Positions 6,658 to 13,837 of a DNA stretch of 15,605 nt are shown in pieces. Source of the DNA: Clostridium sp. CAG:1013 (GTDB lineage: Bacteria > Bacillota > Clostridia > Oscillospirales > Acutalibacteraceae); NCBI GenBank assembly GCA_000432995.1, contig HF972635.1, positions 1-15,605 of the forward strand. The letters are read 5' to 3'. Every line of letters starts with the position of its first letter. Position 1 is the stretch's first letter. Made by a program: the position numbers and the translations under genes. The notes under the pieces were generated by a model. That model searched no databases, was not told the DNA's origin, and saw nothing but the letters and a program-made list of their open reading frames with translations.

Positions 6658-8352
6658 TTACTGTTTTGATTTTGCTTCACGGCGGTTGATGGCGCAGATG
6701 ATACCCTTGATAGAGGCAACGCTGATGTTGCTGTCCATGCCTACGCCGAACAGGATCTCTTCCCCGTGGCGAAGCTGGATGTAGGACACAGCCTTGGAGT
6801 CAGCACCTGTGGAGACGGCATGCTCGCTGTAGGACACGAACTCGTACTCCGTCAGGCCGAGAGCTCGGAGGGCGTTAAAGAACGCGTCAATGGGACCGTT
6901 GCCCCGGCCGGCCACTTCCTTGTTCACCCGGTGGTACCGAATGACGCCCTCGAAATCCACCACCACCTGGCCCTGGCCCGCGTTCTCCTCGAAGATGCGG
7001 TAAGTCAGCAGGTGATAGGGATGGATGATGTCCAAATACTCCTTCTGGAAAATGGCGAACACCTCTCCAGGATTCAGCTCCCGGTGGGCGCGCTCGCAGG
7101 CAGCTTTTACCAAAGCGCCGAACTCCGGATGCATGGCCTTAGGCAGCTGGTACCCAAAGGCCTGGCGCATGACAAAGGCGGCTCCGCCCTTGCCGGACTG
7201 GCTGTTGATCCGCACAATGGGCTCGTACTGACGGCCCAGGTCAGCGGGGTCAATAGGCAGGTAGGGCACTTCCCAGTAGGGGGAAGAATGCTTCGCCATG
7301 TAGTTGACACCCTTGTTGATAGCGTCCTGGTGGGAACCGGAAAAGGCAGTGAACACCAGCTCCCCCGCGTAGGGATGGCGGGGAGAGACCTTCATCTGGG
7401 TGCATTCCTCGTAGATCTCCTTGATATGGTTCATGTGGGAGAAATCCAGCTGCGGATCCACGCCCTGGGAATAGAGGTTCATAGCCAGGTTCATGATGTC
7501 CACGTTGCCAGTGCGCTCTCCGTTGCCGAAGAGGGTTCCTTCCACCCGCTCCGCTCCAGCCATGAGCCCCAGCTCTGTGGCCGCCACAGCGGTGCCCCGG
7601 TCGTTGTGGGGATGAAGGCTGATGATGGCGCTGTCACGGTGGCGCAAATGCCTGCACACGTATTCCACCTGGTCGGCGTAGGTGTTGGGGGTGCTCATCT
7701 CCACGGTGTTGGGCAGGTTCAGGATCACCTTTTCCTCCTGTGAAGCTCCCAGCTCCTCCAACACCCTGTCGCAGATACGCACGGAGTTTTCCACCTCTGT
7801 ACCGGAAAAACTTTCCGGGGAATACTCGTAGCGGATGCGGGTTTCAGGCTGCTCCCGCCGCAGTTCTTCCGTCAGAGAGCGGATGAGCCTGGCACCTTCC
7901 ACAGCGATATCGATCACCCCGTCCATGTCGGTGTCAAAGACCACCTTCCGCTGGAGAGTGGAGGTGGAATTGTAGAAGTGGACGATCACATCCCTGGCTC
8001 CTTGGATAGCCTGGAACGTCCGCCGGATCAAGTGCTCCCTGGCCTGGACCAGTACCTGGATGGTGACCCCCTGGGGGATAAGGTCCTCCTCGATGAGGGT
8101 GCGAAGGATCTCATACTCCGTCTCCGAGGAAGCGGGGAACCCCACTTCGATCTCCCGAAACCCCATGGCAGTGAGCATACGGAAAAACTCCACTTTCTGC
8201 TCCAGGTTCATGGGATTTACCAGGGCCTGGTTGCCGTCCCGAAGGTCCACGCTGCACCACACCGGCGCCTTGGTGATCACCTTGCCGGGCCACGTCCGAT
8301 TCTCCAAAGGAATGGGCTGAAACGGCTTGTACTTCCGAAACCCTTGATTCAT
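6658..8352 (-). CDS. leuA: 2-isopropylmalate synthase
   Basis: Condenses acetyl-CoA with 2-oxoisovalerate to 2-isopropylmalate, the committed step of leucine biosynthesis. The 564-aa length and the start GFRKYKPFQPIPLENRTWP resemble the longer LeuA subfamily (type 2), not the roughly 510-aa type. Signatures are DLRDGNQAL (36-44; substrate/metal-binding Arg and Asp), the metal-binding HPHNDRG and the FGNGERTGNVDI motif of the TIM barrel. A C-terminal LeuA allosteric domain of about 130 residues (from about LTYRIFEENAGQGQ) normally binds leucine for feedback inhibition. I prefer the ATG at 8352, with AAAGGA 8 bases upstream, over the in-frame codon at 8373. A T-box leader and its own promoter lie upstream, and a terminator follows immediately, so it appears monocistronic. 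Confidence 0.96.
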   Translation of the reverse strand: MNQGFRKYKPFQPIPLENRTWPGKVITKAPVWCSVDLRDGNQALVNPMNLEQKVEFFRMLTAMGFREIEVGFPASSETEYEILRTLIEEDLIPQGVTIQVLVQAREHLIRRTFQAIQGARDVIVHFYNSTSTLQRKVVFDTDMDGVIDIAVEGARLIRSLTEELRREQPETRIRYEYSPESFSGTEVENSVRICDRVLEELGASQEEKVILNLPNTVEMSTPNTYADQVEYVCRHLRHRDSAIISLHPHNDRGTAVAATELGLMAGAERVEGTLFGNGERTGNVDIMNLAMNLYSQGVDPQLDFSHMNHIKEIYEECTQMKVSPRHPYAGELVFTAFSGSHQDAINKGVNYMAKHSSPYWEVPYLPIDPADLGRQYEPIVRINSQSGKGGAAFVMRQAFGYQLPKAMHPEFGALVKAACERAHRELNPGEVFAIFQKEYLDIIHPYHLLTYRIFEENAGQGQVVVDFEGVIRYHRVNKEVAGRGNGPIDAFFNALRALGLTEYEFVSYSEHAVSTGADSKAVSYIQLRHGEEILFGVGMDSNISVASIKGIICAINRREAKSKQ

Positions 8353-8393
8353 TTGTCTCGTCCTTTCTGACACATTTTCCCATTGGGCGGCCG

Positions 8394-8434
8394 AAAAAAA
8401 GCCCCGGGCACGACGATTCCATCGCGCCCGGGGC
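8394..8434 (-). terminator. T-box-controlled terminator upstream of leuA
   Basis: On the - strand, GCCCCGGGC (8434-8426) pairs perfectly with its complement (8409-8401) around a 16-base loop and is followed by seven T (8400-8394). Part of its left arm is also the 3' arm of the antiterminator, as expected for a T-box switch. Confidence 0.92.
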
Positions 8435-8669
8435 GAAGCATACTCCGCGGTACCACCCGAGTTCGGCGGGGATCTTTCCCCACCCTTTCAGCCTTTACAG
8501 GCCCGGCGGATAACGCCGCCACACGTCCTGCCCTAAATCGACTTCGGGCCAGGAGACTCAGGGATGAGCTATCCCGCCGGACACCCGCCTGCTCCCACCT
8601 GCCGCAGGCTCTCTGAGGGGCGTTCCGCCGTCTTATTCCCTTCGCTGTCTTTACCGATCATACTCTTTT
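8394..8669 (-). ncRNA. T-box leader (leucine-specific) of leuA
   Basis: A tRNA-sensing riboswitch read leftward, about 275 bases from the predicted transcript start to the terminator. The diagnostic T-box core GGGTGGTACCGCGG is at 8458-8445. Its UGGU (8455-8452) can pair with the ACCA end of uncharged tRNA-Leu. Stem I shows the AGAGAG motif (8614-8609) next to a CCTGC/GCAGG helix (8608-8604 with 8592-8588). The likely specifier codon is CUC (Leu) at 8568-8566, followed by AUCCCUGAG. An antiterminator can form from CUCGGG just before the core and CCCGGG after it, with CGCGGAG/CUUCGC as the inner helix; this competes with the terminator. Low charged leucine should therefore raise leuA expression. 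Confidence 0.93.
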
Positions 8670-8675
8670 GAAGGC

Positions 8676-8704
8676 ATTATAGGCCGGGAACATTTTTTTG
8701 TCAA
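8676..8704 (-). promoter_or_regulatory. Consensus promoter of the leuA T-box transcript
   Basis: On the - strand there is a perfect TTGACA (8704-8699), a 17-base spacer and a perfect TATAAT (8681-8676). The TGA of the upstream phosphatase-like gene (8703-8701) lies inside the -35 hexamer. Confidence 0.93.
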
Positions 8705-9426
8705 GCCTCAGTTTCCCCCTCCTCCGGGGTTCCCTCTTTCTGCTGTCCCCAGGCCCGCTGGGCCGCTTCCCGAGCAATGTCCACCACCAAGTGATCCGGC
8801 CGCTCTCCCTGGTCATTTTGGGGCAGTGTAGCGTAAACCTCCATCACCATGGAACGCATCCACAGGCTGGGGGGGATCCGCACCGAGTAGCCGCAGCCCG
8901 GCTGGCACATCCACTCGTAAGGCTGAGCCCGAGGCAGTCCGTAGGCAGACAGCAGCCCGGTGATCACACCAGCGTGGGTGACCAGAACAGCGCTGGTCTC
9001 CCCTTTTACCATCATGTTCTGGACCAAAGTCTCAAAGCCTTTACACACCCGCTGAAGAAAGACCACGCCGCTTTCTCCGTTGGGAGGCGCGGTCTGGCCA
9101 CCCTGTTCCATCCACTGGAGAAACTTGGGATCCTTTTGCAGGTCCTCCACCCGCTTGTTTTCCCAGTCGCCGAAATCACACTCGGCCATTTCCAACACCA
9201 CTTCCGGATCCGCGTCCGGATAGAGCAGTTTCAGCGTGTCCACGCATCGGGTAGAAGGACTGGCATAATAGGCCGAGACCTCCGGGTAACGGTATTTCCG
9301 TTTCAGCTCTAACAGGTCTCCAATGGAGGAACCTGCCAGGGGAGATTCCGTTCTTCCAATGTATCTACCTTCCAAATTCCCCTCACACGGCATGTTACGA
9401 ATCAGGTGAATCACGTAAGATTTCAT
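8701..9426 (-). CDS. Histidine phosphatase superfamily protein with altered RHG motif
   Basis: A 241-aa protein of the phosphoglycerate mutase/CobC-like histidine phosphatase fold. The fold is clear from EGNLEGRYIGRTESPL after the first strand, ASPSTRCVDTLKLLYP (second conserved Arg, residue 60), AECDFGDWE (acidic residue near 82) and VLVTHAGVITGLL (His151). The odd feature is the first motif. It reads LIRNMP, where family members have RHG, so the nucleophilic His is Asn11; the codon is AAC, one base from CAC. Phosphatase activity by the usual phospho-His route is therefore doubtful, and the protein may be a non-catalytic or repurposed member. The ATG at 9426 follows GGAAGGAGAGG; the longer frame to 9462 is not supported. 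The gene ends inside the leuA promoter. Confidence 0.88.
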   Translation of the reverse strand: MKSYVIHLIRNMPCEGNLEGRYIGRTESPLAGSSIGDLLELKRKYRYPEVSAYYASPSTRCVDTLKLLYPDADPEVVLEMAECDFGDWENKRVEDLQKDPKFLQWMEQGGQTAPPNGESGVVFLQRVCKGFETLVQNMMVKGETSAVLVTHAGVITGLLSAYGLPRAQPYEWMCQPGCGYSVRIPPSLWMRSMVMEVYATLPQNDQGERPDHLVVDIAREAAQRAWGQQKEGTPEEGETEA

Positions 9427-9499
9427 AAAAACCTCTCCTTCCTCACAAAAAATAAAGGGCATTTTTTACATTTTCTTTGCTTTTATTTCCCGCAAGGCA

Positions 9500-9527
9500 T
9501 TTACAATTTCTCTATGTATTGTATAAT
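9500..9527 (+). promoter_or_regulatory. Promoter and possible operator of the XRE regulator gene
   Basis: TTTACA (9500-9505), a 16-base spacer and a perfect TATAAT (9522-9527) lie about 100 bases before the regulator's ATG. An inverted repeat, TACAAT (9502-9507) and ATTGTA (9518-9523), overlaps both hexamers. That is a plausible place for an autoregulatory repressor to bind, but this is inference. Confidence 0.68.
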
Positions 9528-9624
9528 TATCCCAGTTATTCAACTTTTCATCATTTTTTGCCCCTAATAGACCATCTTTTCCGAGGCTGTTCCTACGGTC
9601 TCGGCGACAATCGAGGTGCTCTTT

Positions 9625-10311
9625 ATGACGAACAGCGATTTTCCGAGGATCTTGACGCTTTTGCGAAAAGAGCGCGGATTCAGCCAAAAGAAAGCTGCCG
9701 CGGACCTGGGAATTTCCCAGGCGCTGCTCTCCCACTATGAAAAAGGCATTCGAGAATGCGGCCTGGATTTCCTTGTCCGGGCTGCCAACTACTACCAGGT
9801 CTCCTGCGACTATCTGCTGGGCCGTACACCCCACCGCAACGGCGCTGCCGTGTCTGTGGGTCAGGTGCCTGTCCCCTCTCAGGAGCCCCAAGAACTCGAA
9901 AATGATCCTTCCACAGAGTATCAGTTCCGGGTTTTGGTGAATTCCCTTCATATTGTATTTGGAATCCTGAAAAAAATCAATAGTGAAGGGGTCACTCGCC
10001 ATGTGTCCGCCTATCTTTCTGACGGGCTCTACAAGATGTTCCGCATGCTCTACTCCTCCCGAGGGAAAAATCCTCAGGAGATGTTCTCCCTGGACCGTCA
10101 ACTCTGTGTTCCCCAGGCAGGCACTCACATGGTTATGGAAGAGGCTCAAGCTCAGTATCTGCTGGATGGAAACAGTTCCAAAGACGCTGTCGGCGTGAAT
10201 TTGGAAACATTGCCTCCGCTCAGCCCCGATATCCTTCTGAGCGAATATCCCCAGTATGCCCCTTCTCTGTTTGAGCTGGTGCAAAATACAGAACGGTCCA
10301 TTTCCCGCTAA
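9625..10311 (+). CDS. XRE family transcriptional regulator
   Basis: A DNA-binding protein of 228 aa. Residues 8-65 form a Cro/C1-type helix-turn-helix: ILTLLRKERGFSQKKAAADLGISQALLSHYEKG, ending in the YYQVSCDYLLG stretch typical of SinR/XRE regulators. After a linker (about 66-95), the rest looks mostly helical and has no motif I recognise; it may serve dimerisation or sensing. The ATG at 9625 follows GAGGTG at 6-base spacing; an in-frame GTG at 9616 is less likely. The gene lies about 315 bases upstream of, and codirectional with, the asnB-type operon. It has its own promoter and no clear terminator. It could regulate itself and possibly the downstream operon; the target is not shown by sequence. 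Confidence 0.9.
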   Translation: MTNSDFPRILTLLRKERGFSQKKAAADLGISQALLSHYEKGIRECGLDFLVRAANYYQVSCDYLLGRTPHRNGAAVSVGQVPVPSQEPQELENDPSTEYQFRVLVNSLHIVFGILKKINSEGVTRHVSAYLSDGLYKMFRMLYSSRGKNPQEMFSLDRQLCVPQAGTHMVMEEAQAQYLLDGNSSKDAVGVNLETLPPLSPDILLSEYPQYAPSLFELVQNTERSISR

Positions 10312-10524
10312 GGGTAAAATTTTCCACATTAGGCCTTTACGGGTGGATTTGCGCATTTTTAGATTTATAAACTGTATAATAATACATAAATTTTACTATC
10401 TGGAATTTATCTGCCTTTCTGTCCCGGCGCTTCTGTCTGGAAAGGAAGGCATTTTCCATTTTGAGTCAGAGATGTCCCTTTGAAACAGGAAAAATAGGTC
10501 AAATCAGAAAAAGGAAAATAGTAT

Positions 10525-10554
10525 TTGTCATTCTCCCCCATTTTGTGGTAGAAT
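10525..10554 (+). promoter_or_regulatory. Promoter of the asnB-ligase-racemase-asnB operon
   Basis: TTGTCA (10525-10530), an 18-base spacer and TAGAAT (10549-10554) lie about 72 bases before the first start codon. Each hexamer differs from consensus at one position. Confidence 0.7.
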
Positions 10555-10567
10555 AATAAGACGAGTG

Positions 10568-10600
10568 GTTTCGGGAAAAGGTAAGATTTTTTCTCGAAAC
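10568..10600 (+). promoter_or_regulatory. Hairpin in the 5' leader of the first asnB gene
   Basis: GTTTCGGGAAAA (10568-10579) pairs with TTTTCTCGAAAC (10589-10600) over 12 positions, one of them G-U in RNA, around a 9-base loop. It begins only about 7 bases after the predicted transcript start and ends about 10 bases before the ribosome binding site. No T-run follows, so it is not a terminator. A stabilising or regulator-binding role is possible. Confidence 0.6.
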
Positions 10601-10626
10601 AGGCTAGAGAAAGGCAGGTAACGACC

Positions 10627-12480
10627 ATGTGCGGATTCGTTGGATTTATTGACGGCGGCGACACTCAGCAGGATGCAGGTGTGCTCCGCTCTATGACGGA
10701 CGCCATCCGTCACCGTGGCCCTGACGACGCGGATTATTATATGGACGGTTCCATCTCCTTGGGGTTTCGGCGGCTTTCCATCATCGACCTGGAAGGCGGA
10801 CGCCAGCCCATTTTGAACGAGGATGGCAGCAAAGTCCTCACCTTCAACGGGGAGATCTACAATTATCGGGAAATCAAAGAGGACCTTCTGAAGGCAGGTC
10901 ATGTGTTCAAGACCGCCACCGACTCTGAAGTGCTCCTCCACGGCTATGAAGAATACGGCGAAAAGCTGCTGAACAAGCTGCGGGGCATGTTTGCCTTCGT
11001 CATCTGGGACAAGGAAAAGCAGGAGCTCTTCGGCGCCCGTGACTTCTTCGGCATCAAACCTCTGTATTATACCAGGATGGAAGGCACCTTGATGTTCGGC
11101 TCGGAGATCAAGAGTTTCCTGCACCATCCCCATTTTCACAAGGAATTGAACGAGCAGGCATTGGAGAACTACCTCTCCTTCCAGTATTCCCCCGGACCGG
11201 AGACCTTCTTCAAAGGGGTCTACAAAATGCCTCCTGCCCACTATTTCCGCTATCAGAGCGGGAAGATGGAGATCACCCGGTACTGGCTGCCGGAATTCAA
11301 CGCTGAAGAGGACAAATCCCTGGACTACTGGGTAGACGAGATCGAAAAGACCTTCGACGACTCGGTGGAAGCCCATAAGATCTCCGACGTGGAGGTTGGT
11401 TCCTTCCTCTCCTCCGGCGTGGACTCCAGCTATGTGGCTTGCTCCGCTCATGTGGACAAGACCTTTACCGTGGGGTTTGACAATGGTACCAAGTACAACG
11501 AGATCAGCTACGCTCAGGAGCTTTCCGAGCAGATCCCGGTGAAGAACATCAGTAAGATCATCACCCCCGAGGAGTTCTGGGGGAACTTTGGGAAGATCCA
11601 GTACCACATGGACGAGCCTCTGGCGGATCCTGCCGCAGTGGCCCTGTACTTTGTGTGCAACACCGCCGCCAAACACTTGAAGGTGGTGCTCTCCGGCGAA
11701 GGCGCCGACGAGATCTTCGGCGGGTACAACATCTACAAGGAGCCCTTGGAGATGCCCTGGTACGACAAGATCCCCTTCCCCATCCGGAGACTGATCGGCA
11801 ATGTGGCCGGAATGCTGCCCGCTCACCGGGGCCTGAACTTCCTGGTGCGTCGCGGCAAGCATCTGGAAGAGCGGTTCATCGGCAACGCTTATATGTTCAC
11901 CCGTAAAGAGCGGCGGGCTCTTTTGAAGAACCCCACTTCCGCTCCCGCTCCCGAAACCCTGTGCAAGCCCTATTATGACATGGTAGCGGACAAGGATCCT
12001 GTCACCAAGATGCAGTTCTTGGATTTGAACATGTGGATGGTAGGCGACATCCTGCTGAAAGCCGACAAGATGAGCATGGCCAACTCCCTGGAGCTGCGTG
12101 TGCCCTTCCTGGACAAGAAGATCATGGCTTTGGCGGGACGGATCCCCACAAAGTACCGTGTCAACAGCGAGAATACCAAGTACGCCATGCGTAAAGCCGC
12201 CCTCCGGCGGATGCCTGACAAGTGGGCTTCTAAAAAGAAGCTGGGTTTCCCTGTGCCCACTCGAGTGTGGCTGAAAGAGGACAAGTATTACAACATCGTC
12301 CGGGAGGAATTCACCGGGGCCAATGCCCAGAAGTTCTTCCATACGGAAAAGCTGGTAAAGCTTCTGGACGACCATCGGGCCGGCAAGGCGGACAACAGCC
12401 GCCGGGTGTGGACCGTGTACACCTTCCTTGTGTGGTATAAAGAGTTTTTCGGCAACGAGCAGAACCGCCAAGCGGCGTAA
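10627..12480 (+). CDS. asnB: Asparagine synthase-type glutamine-dependent amidotransferase (first copy)
   Basis: A 617-aa class II glutamine amidotransferase. The N-terminal Ntn domain (about 1-190) starts with the catalytic Cys2 (MCGFVGF) and has RRLSIIDLEGG (Arg49), FNGEIYN (Asn74) and TDSE (Asp99), all needed for glutamine hydrolysis. The synthetase domain has the ATP-pyrophosphatase loop SSGVDSS (262-268) and LSGEGADEIFGGY (355-367). The enzyme activates a carboxylate as acyl-AMP and amidates it with ammonia from glutamine. The family includes true asparagine synthetases and also cell-wall enzymes such as AsnH of Lactococcus lactis (amidates the D-Asp crossbridge) and LtsA/B. subtilis AsnB (amidate meso-DAP). 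The neighbouring D-Asp ligase-like and racemase genes make a wall role plausible. The start has AAAGGCAGG upstream. Confidence 0.93.
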   Translation: MCGFVGFIDGGDTQQDAGVLRSMTDAIRHRGPDDADYYMDGSISLGFRRLSIIDLEGGRQPILNEDGSKVLTFNGEIYNYREIKEDLLKAGHVFKTATDSEVLLHGYEEYGEKLLNKLRGMFAFVIWDKEKQELFGARDFFGIKPLYYTRMEGTLMFGSEIKSFLHHPHFHKELNEQALENYLSFQYSPGPETFFKGVYKMPPAHYFRYQSGKMEITRYWLPEFNAEEDKSLDYWVDEIEKTFDDSVEAHKISDVEVGSFLSSGVDSSYVACSAHVDKTFTVGFDNGTKYNEISYAQELSEQIPVKNISKIITPEEFWGNFGKIQYHMDEPLADPAAVALYFVCNTAAKHLKVVLSGEGADEIFGGYNIYKEPLEMPWYDKIPFPIRRLIGNVAGMLPAHRGLNFLVRRGKHLEERFIGNAYMFTRKERRALLKNPTSAPAPETLCKPYYDMVADKDPVTKMQFLDLNMWMVGDILLKADKMSMANSLELRVPFLDKKIMALAGRIPTKYRVNSENTKYAMRKAALRRMPDKWASKKKLGFPVPTRVWLKEDKYYNIVREEFTGANAQKFFHTEKLVKLLDDHRAGKADNSRRVWTVYTFLVWYKEFFGNEQNRQAA

Positions 12481-12505
12481 CGTTTTTTGAGGTGTCTTTG
12501 AACCA

Positions 12506-12541
12506 ATCTGGGAACCGGAGCATTGCCCCGTTTTCCCAGAT
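12506..12541 (+). other. Hairpin between the first asnB and the ATP-grasp gene
   Basis: ATCTGGGAA (12506-12514) pairs perfectly with TTCCCAGAT (12533-12541), and an inner CGG/CCG can extend the stem. It sits in a 96-base gap and is not followed by a T-run, so termination is unlikely. It may protect mRNA ends or set different levels of the first gene and the rest of the operon. Confidence 0.6.
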
Positions 12542-12576
12542 GAGCGCCTGAGATTTTAAAAAGAGGGATCGTAAAC

Positions 12577-13812
12577 ATGAACCAGGAAATCGATTTTCAG
12601 CCTGTCCTGCTGGGCAGCGACATCAACGTATACGGTATGGCCCGCTCTTTCCATCAGGAGTACGGGATCAAGTCGGTGGCCATCGGCAAAGGGGTGTTAG
12701 GCCCTTGTCTTGCCAGTAAGATCGTCACCGTGGAAGTGGTGGAACCCAACCTGGAGGACGACACGGTGTTCGTCAAGACACTGTTGGACTTCGCCAAGCG
12801 CTATGAGGGCAGCGGCAAGAAACTGCTCCTGGTCCCCTGCGGGGATAACTACATCAAGCTGCTGGTGCGCAATCAAGAAAAACTCCGGGGCGTGTACACG
12901 TTCGAGTGCATCGACGAGGAGCTTCTGATGCGGCTTTCCATCAAGGAGAGCTTCTATCAGGTGTGCACCGAGCACGGCTTCGCCTTCCCCAAGACCACCA
13001 CCTGCTCCTACGAGGACTACAAAACCGTGGAGCTGCCTTTTGATTTCCCGGTGATCATCAAGCCTTCCAACTCCGTGGCTTACTGGAACTGCCGGTTCCC
13101 CCACAAGAAGAAGGTGTTTGTGGCAAAGACTCAGGCGGAATTTAACGCCATTCTGGAAGCCATTTACTCCTCCTCTTACAAGGACCATCTGATCCTCCAG
13201 GAGTATATTCCCGGGGACGACAGCAACATGCGGGTGATGAACTGCTACTGCGGCCGTGACAAGAAAGTGAAGCTCATCGCTTTAGGCAACGCCCTGTTGG
13301 AGGAGCATTCCCCTGAAGGAATCGGCAGCTATGCCGCCATCGTCAACGGCTATGATGAGAAGCTCAACGAGATGATGAAAAACTTCCTGGAAGGCATCGG
13401 CTACGTGGGCTTTGCCAATTTCGACATGAAATACGACCATCGGGACGGCAAATACAAGCTGTTCGAGATGAACCTGCGTCAGGGACGCAGCAGCTATTTC
13501 GTCACCGCCGCTGGCTACAATCTGGCCAAGTGGCTGGTGGATGACGTGATCTACCACAAGGATATGCCCTGCACTGTGGCGAAAAACAAGGTGCTGTGGA
13601 CCATCATCCCCACCAAGATCATCTTCGACTACGTGAAAAGCGAAAGCGTAAAGGCAGAAGCCAGAGCGCTGATCAAGGCTGGGAAAGTGTGCCACTCCTA
13701 CTACTACGAGGGGGACCGTTCCCTGAAGCGGTGGATCAACTACCAGAAGAACCAATTCCATTATTTTGAGAAATACCGGCGCTATTTCGGCAACAAGGGC
13801 CTGCGGGACTGA
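12577..13812 (+). CDS. ATP-grasp carboxylate-amine ligase, D-aspartate ligase (Aslfm)-like
   Basis: A 411-aa ATP-grasp protein. The start (PVLLGSDINVYGMARSFHQEYG, residues 9-30) is the kind of pre-ATP-grasp domain seen in the D-aspartate ligase/COG3919 group. The ATP-grasp fold covers about 120-330: KESFYQVC, the ATP-binding Lys162 in FPVIIKPSNS, the QEYIPG hinge (208-213), and the metal/phosphate site FEMNLRQGRSS with Glu297 and Asn299. Aslfm of Enterococcus faecium joins the beta-carboxylate of D-Asp to the epsilon-amino group of L-Lys in UDP-MurNAc-pentapeptide, and its gene pairs with an aspartate racemase gene, as here. Substrate specificity is an inference; another amino acid ligase is possible. 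AGAGGGA lies 8 bases before the ATG, and the racemase gene follows after 25 bases. Confidence 0.82.
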   Translation: MNQEIDFQPVLLGSDINVYGMARSFHQEYGIKSVAIGKGVLGPCLASKIVTVEVVEPNLEDDTVFVKTLLDFAKRYEGSGKKLLLVPCGDNYIKLLVRNQEKLRGVYTFECIDEELLMRLSIKESFYQVCTEHGFAFPKTTTCSYEDYKTVELPFDFPVIIKPSNSVAYWNCRFPHKKKVFVAKTQAEFNAILEAIYSSSYKDHLILQEYIPGDDSNMRVMNCYCGRDKKVKLIALGNALLEEHSPEGIGSYAAIVNGYDEKLNEMMKNFLEGIGYVGFANFDMKYDHRDGKYKLFEMNLRQGRSSYFVTAAGYNLAKWLVDDVIYHKDMPCTVAKNKVLWTIIPTKIIFDYVKSESVKAEARALIKAGKVCHSYYYEGDRSLKRWINYQKNQFHYFEKYRRYFGNKGLRD

Positions 13813-13837
13813 GCCGCACCGCCAAAGGAGGGACGCC

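Larger units (their letters stand above)
10312..10626 (+). other. AT-rich intergenic leader region upstream of the asnB operon
   Basis: The 315 bases between the regulator and the first asnB gene are clearly richer in A and T than the neighbouring genes. I see no credible gene. They hold a TGTATAAT motif with a small inverted repeat (TGTAT/ATACA, 10373-10386), a promoter (10525-10554) and a leader hairpin (10568-10600). No strong terminator follows the regulator gene. Confidence 0.6.

Noticed and set aside
9466..10356. Open frame of 296 codons on the - strand opposite the XRE gene
   Set aside because: The + strand frame has a clear Cro/C1-type helix-turn-helix with promoter and ribosome binding site. 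The - frame shows no recognisable motif and covers promoter sequence.
10528..12471. Long open frame of 647 codons on the - strand
   Set aside because: It lies fully antisense to the first asnB gene, whose motifs are unmistakable. Its composition (many His, Val, Gly, Leu) is typical of the reverse reading of GC-rich codons, and no domain is seen.
10627..12480. Reading the asnB-type genes as lasso-peptide or beta-lactam cyclase genes
   Set aside because: Both keep the full glutaminase site starting with Cys2 at the N-terminus, and no precursor peptide or leader protease gene is nearby. An amidotransferase role fits better.
12465..12488. Possible terminator at the end of the first asnB (CCGC/GCGG followed by TTTTTT)
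   Set aside because: The stem has only 4 bp and lies about 7 bases from the T-run, so it is unlikely to terminate. The downstream genes have no evident promoter of their own.
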